Below are positions 56,301 to 64,000 of a stretch of DNA of 64,000 nt, one piece after another. How positions within the stretch are numbered: the first letter of the stretch is position 1; each line of letters begins with the position of its first letter. The notes under the pieces were generated by a model. The model saw only the letters and a program-made list of their open reading frames with translations. It searched no databases and was not told the DNA's origin. Origin of the DNA: Amborella trichopoda (lineage: Eukaryota > Streptophyta > Magnoliopsida > Amborellales > Amborellaceae); assembly GCF_000471905.2 (NCBI RefSeq), contig NW_006495906.1:604222-668221 (forward strand). The letters run 5' to 3'. Both the position numbers and the translations under genes were made by a program.

Positions 56301-57045
56301 AAGGTTACCCGGCCATTGCTGGACCGTGCATGGAGTAATTGGTAGACCTCAAAAACGTTTCGGAGACTAGCAGGTGGCTCTTCTCATCCTAGGCTAGCAC
56401 CACTAAAGATGACCGAGTTATGGGGAACGAACGCGTCATACATGGCCCCGATCATCGGAAGACCCCCAATAAAATGAAGATCTAGCAAAGAGATTCCTGC
56501 TTCCCCATGCCTCGGAAGCCGGGTATTGCTAACATGGCTCCATGTCTCCAGTAGTACCTTGACAGTATTGGAGCATCTATCATAGTAGCTGCCTAAATAC
56601 TGAATTACTGCTAGTAGAGAAGCATGTTCAAGAATGCCTCTGTGCGACACCAATACCTTGGCAATCCAGGAAGAGTATCCCTTCAAATATTGGTGCTCCC
56701 CCTGTATTCGAAGACCTTTCCCAGACCACATTAACCCCTTTTCTTGCACCATTCGATTCCCTAGGGTGGGCAAGTTTGTCCCAGAAGCTATGTTCCTGTG
56801 CATGCAATGAAGGAGTGCCACTCCTTCTTCAATACTGACATTGTCGTCATTGTCCTTGTGGAATTCAAATGAACGGGGTCAGAGATGAAAGTGACACTGA
56901 GAGGCCACTCTAGGCTGCACACTGGCTTGGTAAGCCAAATGGGCTCCCCCCTTGATAGATCCTCACCGGTAAACTCATGGGTACCAACCTCTCCTCCCCT
57001 TAAAAGCTTCTTTATGCCAGGAATTCGGTAAGAAGACTCAACCAT
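53353..57045 (-). pseudogene. Antisense plant-mobile-domain (PMD) type gene inside element B
   Basis: Minus-strand pieces in order. 57045-56788: VESSYRIPGIKKLL, SLEWPLSVTFISDPVHLNS, LKKEWHSFIACTG. 56821-56384: LLHCMHRNIASG, GLRIQGEHQYLKGYSSW, AGISLLDLHFIGGLPMIGAM, VPHNSVIFSGASLG. 56277-55783: DDCVFLAAYLALFLRKFVLL, HYVYGWLGAYFPPMY. 55750-55430: FMFILSIRGGVLPYRTPYIA, FPHRLARQHGLDQ. 55243-54671: WQALGIPCEIAVDDTSPEFI, then two basic clusters (GKKRKR, TRRRRGAK) that look like nuclear signals. 54653-53353: an acidic tail and a predicted coiled coil (ETVAMEEETQMVAELKEHV). The LSIRxGxLPYR and PHRxARQxGxDQ blocks are hallmarks of the PMD/aminotransferase-like plant family. Pieces lie in all three frames with several stops, so it is dead as it stands unless some breaks are introns. 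Confidence 0.7.
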
Positions 57046-57099
57046 TATAAGGGGGTCAATGATTCACTCTCAAATTAAAATTGTTAAGGCACTGGATAA

Positions 57100-57535
57100 G
57101 CGTCGACTGGGTCTTCAGTGGCTGAGAGCCTGTTATATTGTCAGAGGCCTAGCGCCGGCTGAGTTTCCAGAAGGCTAACGCCGATTATGTTTACAAAGGC
57201 CTAGCATCAACTGAGTTTCCAAAAGCCTAGCACTGATCGCATTTACGAAGGTCTATCGTTGGCTAAGATTTTAGAAGCTTAGCACCGGTTGTGTTTTAAG
57301 AGACCCAGTGCCAGTTGTGCTCTCAAAGCTTAGCGCTGGCTATGTCTGCTAAACGCCTAGCAGCTATTGTGTCTGCTAATGCTTAGCACCAGCTGTGTTC
57401 ACTAACACCTGTCGCTAACTATCTTCGCCAACGCCAAGTTCCGGCTGTGTCTTCTAATGCTTAGCGCCTGCTATGTTGACTAACACCTGGCGCTAACTAT
57501 CTTTGCCAACGTATAATGCCGGCTGCATTCAAATC
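57100..57535 (-). repeat. 26-bp tandem repeat upstream of the antisense gene
   Basis: About 15 diverged units of 26 bp; written on the plus strand the consensus is close to ctagcgccggctgtgttt then acaaagg. It would lie in the 5' leader of an antisense transcript started at the TATA box near 58120. Confidence 0.88.
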
Positions 57536-58115
57536 TCACACGTGCTGTAGATTCTGCACGTGGCACCTCGAGCCCTGCTACACCACCTGACACACGTCTC
57601 ACACGTGTGGATTGCAACCGTTCACCTTCCTTGTGACAGTCCATCTCCAGTGACAGTTTGCCTCCCCTTGACCTATGGTCTCTCCCCAGAACACCTTCCG
57701 CTGCCAGAAAACCTCTGCAACTTCCTCAAGTTACCGAGAAACCACGCGCACCCACCGAAAAACTATTAAAAGTAGCGAAAATGCATTACCAGCCCACTGC
57801 TACAACCTGTGCCTCTTCTTCCCTTCGCAAAAACTAGTAAAATCATGATCGGAGTTCTCCTTCTTCCCAGAAACCCCCTGTGCTGACCGGGAAACACCTG
57901 CTACTCCAATGAAATCTTTCCTCCTTCTCTTCGGATGTCTCCTTGTTTGACCAGAACCTCCCCTGCTTGCTGATAATCCTCTTGCTAACTCTTGTCGAAA
58001 TCTCCTGTGTGCTCACCGAAGCCCTCACTGAAGAAATTCCCTTCTCACCGTTAAATTTTGTTTGCTTAAGTCTTTTTTACCTTCGGTGAAAAGTAGTGGA
58101 AATGGGGTTTTACCC
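57536..58115. other. Unique sequence between the 26-bp repeats and the minus-strand TATA box
   Basis: No domain-bearing frame is seen. On the minus strand it would be part of the leader or 5' flank of the antisense gene. Confidence 0.4.
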
Positions 58116-58124
58116 CTTTATATA
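58116..58124 (-). promoter_or_regulatory. TATA box on the minus strand (candidate promoter of the antisense gene)
   Basis: The minus strand reads ggctatataaaggggta, a good plant TATA box, pointing toward the antisense PMD frame that starts at 57045, about 1.07 kb downstream. Transcription has not been shown. Confidence 0.5.
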
Positions 58125-58329
58125 GCCGCGCTATTCCCAAATGCCCCTCGCAAACTGGGAATCCTAACCACGTCCTAGAAGGCCAAACGATGGCGGGCCG
58201 GGTTGGGCTTTGACTCGAGGCCCGAGGAAAGTCTCAACGTCACCTGTAAAATCCCATTGCAACAGAAGCCAGGACCGGGTCAGGCTCGGGTCGAAGCTCA
58301 GACACTAACCCAGACCCAGCGTCAACTGC

Positions 58330-58620
58330 ATCTCAGTAACCTAGCATTGGCTGCGTCCTCAGTAACCCTAGCGTCGGCTATGTTCTCAGAAAAGACTTCA
58401 ATGACGTCTGTATTGTTGGTGACTTCAGTGTCGGTCGTGTGCTCAAAGACTCAGCTCCGTCTGTGTTGTTGGTGACTTCAGCGCTGACTATGTGCTCAAA
58501 GACTTAGCGTCGTCTGTGTTGTTAGTGACTTCAGCGCCAGTTGTGTGCTCAAAGACTCAGCGCCGTCGGTGTTGTTGATGATTTTAGCACTCTGTGCGTC
58601 TAGCGCTGGTTGTGTTTTAA
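58330..58620. repeat. 53-bp direct tandem repeat (two 26/27-bp half units)
   Basis: gacttcag starts at 58421, 58474 and 58527 are exactly 53 bp apart. Each unit holds two direct copies of an agcgccgtctgtgt-like motif. A less regular lead-in begins near 58310. Confidence 0.9.
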
Positions 58621-58649
58621 ACATTTTATTGTCGCATACTCCAGGCCGA

Positions 58650-59112
58650 AGCCGTGTGTGTCCTATTTATGTTATCCCTAGTGATGTTGCATCTTGACTA
58701 TGACCTATTATCCCCAGGAAAGTGGAACCTTGTTTGTTCAACCTCAGGTTATAACTTCTCATCCCCAGTAGGAGAGTCATACTCGTACTGCAGCTTATTA
58801 TCCCTAGTGGGTCTGCCTCACACCTAGTTATTCTGTCCCCAAGGATATAAAGGACCCACATTTGTCCCCTTTTCCCCGGTGAAGTCTGGCTTCTCATCTG
58901 CGTCTCTTGCAGGCTTTAATCATTTTATCCCCAGGGAGTCACACTTACCGTCCTAATCCCCAACAAAGTTAGCCACTCTTTGTAGGGCCATCATATCCAT
59001 CTAGAAAGCTCTCTACTTATGTATAGCTTTAACCATGTTATCCCCAGGGGGTCAGATTATTATCCACAGATGTATTCCCCGTGGAGCTTCACTTACATGG
59101 CGACCCACACAT
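58650..59112. repeat. Degenerate repeat with recurring ttatccccagtg motif
   Basis: About nine instances of tatccccag, tatccctag or close forms are spaced 30-60 bp apart, followed by variable sequence. Non-coding. Confidence 0.65.
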
Positions 59113-59480
59113 TGGTGTATAGCCTCGGTTTAGTTGCACAACCTTAAACTGCATGGTCCAAACTATATGACCTTAAACTGTAGTGGAGGTCTAATTGCAC
59201 AACCCTAAACTGCACAGTCCAAGCCGCAAGACTCTAAACCTCGTAGCCATGGTCCGCGCTGAATGACCTTAAACTGCACAGCCTCGATCTAGTTGGACGA
59301 CCTTAAGCTGCATGGTCCAAACTATATGACCTTAAACTATGGTGGATATCTAGTCGCACGACCTTAAACTGCGTGGTCCTAGTTGCATGACTTTAAACTA
59401 CATAACAACGACACAAGCTATATGACCTTAAACCATAGTGCACGTCTTGGCCGCATGACGATAAACTGATTTGCACAAGT
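59113..59480. repeat. Minisatellite with atgaccttaaactgcatggtcc motifs
   Basis: About a dozen diverged units of 25-35 bp contain gaccttaaactg. Another small cluster of the same motif lies at about 59836-59930, after a stretch with ordinary sequence. Confidence 0.85.
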
Positions 59481-61264
59481 CCCGAAGGTATGACCATAAA
59501 CTCGCCCCCACATACGTGCACACACCTTTTACATACACCTTCATGCACGTCTTCCCTAACCGACCCATTTGTGTGCGTGCACCACCTTCAATACCTCCCC
59601 TCCACTCAGTTCACCATCCTCATTATTCCCCAGTGAGTCTCACCTGCACTCACAAAACAACGAACCATTCTGGCACCCATACTCTTCATAAGCTAGTGGG
59701 TCACCATGTTTCATTTGCCTTTCATGCATCATCCACCTTTCATAGGTAGCCTTGTGCCATTGTTCCCAAGTGAGTCAAACCACCATCATACTCACTCCAT
59801 GGCCTCCATAAACTGCCATTCATCACCATCACGGTCCAGATGTATGATCTTAAACTATGGTGCACGTTCTAGCCACATGACGTTAAAAGGCTTCGTACTA
59901 GTCCCGAAGGCATGACCTTAAACATGCCTTCACAAAAATAATGGGCATGGTGTATACCTTAACAAGGGAATGTCATGAGTAAAAATGACAGATGGGCATG
60001 GTCACGAAACCATGGGTAAAAGAGTTCAGTGAATAAAGATCAGGGACGGTGAAACCCAAAAGGGTACTATGAGTAAAAATGGAAGAATAAGGGTGGACAT
60101 CACCGAAAGGTCATGGGTAAAAGAGCTCCAAATAAAAGGAAGTTGGTGAAAACCGTCTCTACGACACCGCTTCCCAAGTTCAAGTGAAATCTGCAAAGGA
60201 CTCTTGGACCAATGAACAAGTCGATGCAGCACTCGCCTCAACAAGCGGCTTCACCCCACACTCAAAAAAAGAAAAATCCTTGGTGTCACCATATCAAGAC
60301 CCAAAAAAAATGAGCTTCAAGGAAAATATTCCAACAGCCTGAGTCCATTCGCAAAAAGGACTTGAAAGACAGAATACTTGCCCAGACGACAAGCTAAGTC
60401 TCATGAGGAAGAACACTATTCCCACGAGGTCACAAACACACTCTAAAATTGCTAAAGACCACTACCAAGGTAAGAAACTGACAAAGTCAAGGCAAACCTG
60501 CTAAAGACTTCAGTCTGTCGCACCACAATTCCTACTAACCAACAGGCCCAGACTTTCAGAACTGGCTAACAAAATGCCGCCGACTGAACCCTGCAAATGG
60601 AGCCCACAGAGGTATCCTAACCATCAAAAGCAAACCTGGTGTGGCAGCAAACAGCGTCAACCAAAGGCTCTTCAGTAAACCAACAAGAAAATTATTCTGA
60701 CAAATCAAAAGACCCCCCCTAAGACAGCTAAGTCATCCATGACTTTGGACCTGCAAGGTAACGTCCTGCTAGCAGTGCGTAGGGGTTATACCCAAAGCTG
60801 GTCACCTTGATAAACTGAGGTACCCTACCCGCCAAGGAACAACTGGTGCACTATGCAGACCAGCGCTGACCAAATGCTCTTTTGTTGTCTATTCAAGACA
60901 AAGAAACCCAGACCAAAAGGGGACAATGCCCTTCGACACAACACTCAATTGCCAAACGGGCTTGATTCTGACTAACGAGGTCCGTACAAAATCCTCAGCT
61001 TCAGAATCACAAACAGTCCCTACAAGGGTGAGTACTTCGATAAGATCCCTCAAAAAAGTCTCTTCTCCCCCTTAAGTTTCAACGGATGGACCTGTACATT
61101 GCATCCAAACGTCCGAGCATCCTAGTTACACCATTGCGTGAATCTCCTCGACGTTCACGTGCTCTTGTGGCAAAGAAGAAAAAAGTGATAAAGCTGAAGG
61201 AAATTTTTCGAACGTTGTCCTTCTCACTTCTCTCGAAGTACAACATTCAGCGGGGCAAGCCGTT
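59481..61264 (+). other. 3' untranslated part of element B
   Basis: No domain-bearing frame. 59935-60130 contains diverged copies of atgagtaaaaatg / catgggtaaaagag. 60370-61060 has no obvious repeats or genes. A purine-rich cagcggggcaag at about 61248-61259 lies just before the 3' LTR and may be the polypurine tract. Confidence 0.5.
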
Positions 61265-62425
61265 TGAACACATTTTTCAGCACCTTGGTCTCTGATGCAG
61301 AATAAAGAGGAAGCAGGTCAATAAAGCCTACAAAAAACAGTGGAAATTTTGATGGTCTCAGAATAACACCATAATTAGTCAAGTTCTTCATCAGCACTTC
61401 GAAAGGCCACCTGCCAAGTTTTATCATGATCAGATGTGTCTAAGGCAGTAAACATAGAGACACAATTTCGAAAAAAAATTGGCCTCTAGCACCTTGAAAT
61501 GGACCCCGTAGCTATATTTTTGGTGCATCAAATTGTTGTGGGGACCATCACCACTAGATCAGGCATGGTTAAAAACCCCCATGGGTCAAGTTTCAGCTTA
61601 ATCAGGCACTCCAGAACAAAGTTATGAGTAAAATACCGAAAAGGGGTATGTAGGCCGTACATTATTCTTGTGTGGCCACCCTACACCAAAACACCATTAA
61701 AGGTGGTTGTTTTCATAGTCATGAGCAGTAAATTTTAGGGGTTATATCTCACTTGATCCGAGTCGTATCTCACTTAAACTTGATGAGCATGTTCATCTCG
61801 TCAAGACGAGCGTTTTGATATATGGTAAGCCCCGTGACGATGCACGAGCAGGGAGAAAAACTTGAGAGAAGTTTTGATTGGTAAACCCAGCATACGATGA
61901 ATGGTTGGATTTCACACACGAAGCCATCAAAGCTGTTGTAAATTTTGGTCGCTGGATTTCAAGATTCCGACAAAAAACGCAAGACGACAAATCTTCATCC
62001 GAACACGAAATCAAGCCGCACTTGTTGCAACATGATCGTGACGGCATGATCAGTGCGATTCAGCGAAGAAACAAAAGAAAAACATCAAGAAACAAGTACA
62101 CAATTGATCCAAAGTTTTCAAGATTCAAGCAAATTTCAAGTTTCATGATCATGGTTTAAAAACATGATTCATGGCTCGAAATTAATATCAAATCGATCGT
62201 CATGCCGAGACCTAGAAGAAAACAATTATCTGTTGATCAAACGAGCATCAGAACAACCTCGGATTGGTGATGGAAGATCACGGGAGCTCTCGGGCAATAG
62301 CAGGGACCGTTCAGGAACTCCACACATTGTTAGGCAGGGGGCAAACAGTTTTTTTGCACCCATTTTTAAAATTTATTTAAATTCAATTAAATTGTAATTA
62401 TCTTCAATTTTAGGTAGTTTTTGGG

Positions 62426-62460
62426 CATCCACCCATGTTTGGGTCAAATTCTATATAAAC
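62426..62460 (+). promoter_or_regulatory. Conserved box and TATA of LTR copy 4
   Basis: catccacccatgtttggg is followed by tcaaattctatataaac (TATA at 62452-62459). It is nearly identical to the copy at 45546-45580. Confidence 0.7.
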
Positions 62461-62844
62461 ATACAAAAGCTTCATTATAAAGCACGTTGGATTCATTTTT
62501 TCTTGAGTTCGTGGGTGCATCTTGGAGATAGAGAGAGGAGAGAAAAGAAAAGGGTCGATACCTTTTAGTAAGGTAATTTTCTCTCTCCTCCTCTTTTCTC
62601 TCTCACCTCTTTTTCTTTTTCTCTCCTCCCCTCTTTCTCTCTTTTCTTCTCATCTCTATCTCTCTCTTCTTGTGATCTCTATCTCTTTTTCTCTCTCTTC
62701 TTTTCATCTCTATCTCTTTTTATATCTCTTCTTCTCATCTCTATTTCTCTCTCTCTTCTCATCTCTATCTCTCTTTCTCTCTCTTCTTCTCATCTCTATC
62801 TCTCTTCTTCACATCACTATCTCTTTTTCTCTCTCCTCTCTTCT

Positions 62845-63475
62845 TAACACAATCGACAATGCTTAACGTCGCCTGTGTCTTTCTCTCTCCTCTCTTCCTA
62901 ATGCAGTCAGCGATGCTTAGTGTCGCTTGTGTCCTCTCTTCTCTTCTTAACACTGTCGGCGATGCTTAGCTATGCCTTTGTTCTCTCTCTCCTCTCTTCT
63001 TAACACAGTCGGTGATTGGATGCTCAGCGTCGTCTGTGTCTTCTCTCACTTCTTTGACTAACACAATCAATGAAGCTCAGTGCCGTCTATATCTTATCTC
63101 TCCCCTTCTTCTAACACAGTCGATGATGCTCAGCGCTGACTATGTCTTATCTCTCCTCTTTTTCTAATACAGTTGGCGATGCTCAGCACCGACTGTGTCT
63201 TATCTCTCCGCTTCTTCTAACATGGCCGGTGATGTTCAGCGCCGACTATATCTTATATCTCCTCTTCCTCTAACACAGCCGGTAATGCTCAGTGCCGACT
63301 GTGTCTTATGTCTCCTCTTCTTCTAACACAGTCGGTGATGGCTTAGCGTCGTCTATTTCCTCTCTTTCTTCTTCTTTCAACACAGTCAGCCAAGCTTAAG
63401 AGTCGCCTACGTCTTCTCATGCTTCTTCTCCTGCCACAGCCGGTGAAGCTTAGTGTCGCCTATGTCTCCTTCTTT
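62845..63475 (+). repeat. 53-bp palindromic tandem repeat array in U5 (LTR copy 4)
   Basis: About 12 units. Starts at 63112, 63165, 63218, 63271 and 63324 are exactly 53 bp apart. Unit content is as in copy 3. Paired changes are visible in some units, for example tcgatgatgctcagcgctga, while others carry unpaired mismatches. Confidence 0.92.
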
Positions 63476-64000
63476 CCCTCTCTTCTCTCTTCATGTTATA
63501 GCCAGCCGAGACATATCACCGACTACGTTTCCTTCTTCCCCTCTTATTGTCATTTGCACCTGTGCACCTTCCATCTCTCTTTTCTCACACTCTTCCCCTC
63601 CTTTCTTTCTCTTCCTCTCCTTCTTTATGTTCTCTGTTTCTTCTCTTATCTTACTTCTCATGCTCTCTCTATCATCTCCATTCTTTCTGTTATTCTTTCA
63701 TTTAATTAAGAGGGGTCGAGATTAGCCTTCCATGGTAGTCTTGTCGTCTAGCCGTAATGTTGTTGTGCTAGAATTACTGTGCCTGCTTTATTGCAACGAC
63801 AGACTAACCATCATGTTTATCTAGTCAATATCGATATTGACATCTAGTCGTAATTATGTTGAGCCGATCTGAGTTGTCGAGCCCTTTTTAGTGCCACATC
63901 ACGCCAATTACCTACAGGCTTAGTCATTGTGTTGATCTCCCTGCCTGGTCAAATTCTTCTCTCCACCATCTTTCTTCTTTCATTATTCTCTGCTTCTTTT

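Larger units (their letters stand above)
44734..64000 (+). mobile_element. Element B: very large non-autonomous Tat-like retrotransposon (3' end beyond window)
   Basis: It is bounded by two plus-strand LTRs (44734-47509, and 61265 to past the window end). The 13.8 kb interior holds a primer-site-like motif, gag, protease, a GLGY-containing linker, then no RT/RNase H/integrase. Instead there is a 3.7 kb antisense PMD-type pseudogene and several minisatellites. Antisense extra frames between pol and the 3' LTR, and tandem repeats near the 3' LTR, are known for the Tat lineage; loss of RT and integrase makes this one non-autonomous. Confidence 0.78.
61265..64000 (+). repeat. 3' LTR of element B (long LTR copy 4), cut by the window end
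   Basis: It starts TGAACACATTTTTCAGCACC and is colinear with 44734 onward. Compared with copy 3 it carries extra sequence at about 61620-61870 (including a segment with no counterpart in copy 3) and lacks some at other points. The last 40 bp of the window align with about 47095-47140, so roughly 370 bp of the LTR should lie beyond the window. Confidence 0.88.

Noticed and set aside
62845-63475. Regular palindromic repeats with spacers could suggest a CRISPR array.
   Set aside because: The spacers are CT-rich and alike rather than unique, the repeats are diverged, there are no cas genes, and the surroundings are plant LTRs.
1-64000. tRNA, rRNA or other structural RNA genes.
   Set aside because: I saw no cloverleaf with A and B boxes and no rRNA-like stretch while reading both strands. 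A tRNAscan or Infernal run would be needed to exclude small ones.

Overview
The window is nuclear DNA of a seed plant, most likely a flowering plant with a repeat-rich genome. The evidence is one intact CONSTANS-like (B-box plus CCT) gene with a short GT-AG intron, surrounded by degenerate plant-type LTR retrotransposons (Ty3/gypsy of CRM-like and Tat-like kinds, and Ty1/copia), LINE fragments, CT/GA microsatellites and minisatellites. The species cannot be named from the sequence. I recognise only one intact host gene, at 15780..17051 on the minus strand. Nearly every other recognisable protein segment is a broken transposon protein.

Layout. 1-7759: R-U5 part of a very long LTR (copy 1, plus strand), split by a 4.9 kb CRM-like gypsy element (1666-6563). 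7760-10443: a related long LTR in the opposite orientation (copy 2, minus). 10447-13882: decayed copia element with gag, PR, IN, RT and RNase H remnants. 13898-14270: LINE RNase H scrap. 15780-17051: COL gene. 18900-21150: LINE fragment (RT to RNase H). 21165-28552: minus-strand copia element with both LTRs. 29570-30300: AT/GA minisatellite. 31000-33001: diverged long LTR. 33002-42345: non-autonomous Tat-like element A (LTRs, gag, no RT/IN, a 41-bp then 108-bp satellite near its 3' end). 42346-44733: CT-rich DNA and an inverted Tat protease fragment. 44734 to beyond the window end: non-autonomous Tat-like element B, with 2.78 kb LTRs, gag and protease remnants, no RT/IN, a 3.7 kb antisense plant-mobile-domain (PMD) pseudogene with a TATA-box candidate upstream, and several minisatellites before the 3' LTR.

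The most unusual structure is in the long LTR family. Its U5 carries tandem arrays of imperfect palindromes. In two copies the period is exactly 53 bp over consecutive units. A third copy has a similar array with a different arm sequence but still complementary arms. The internal region of element B has 26-bp and 53-bp direct repeats built on a similar arm sequence. The LTRs also share a conserved box immediately upstream of their TATA motif. Element boundaries are given where a TG/CA end, a PPT or the end of LTR-to-LTR similarity could be seen; otherwise they are approximate.
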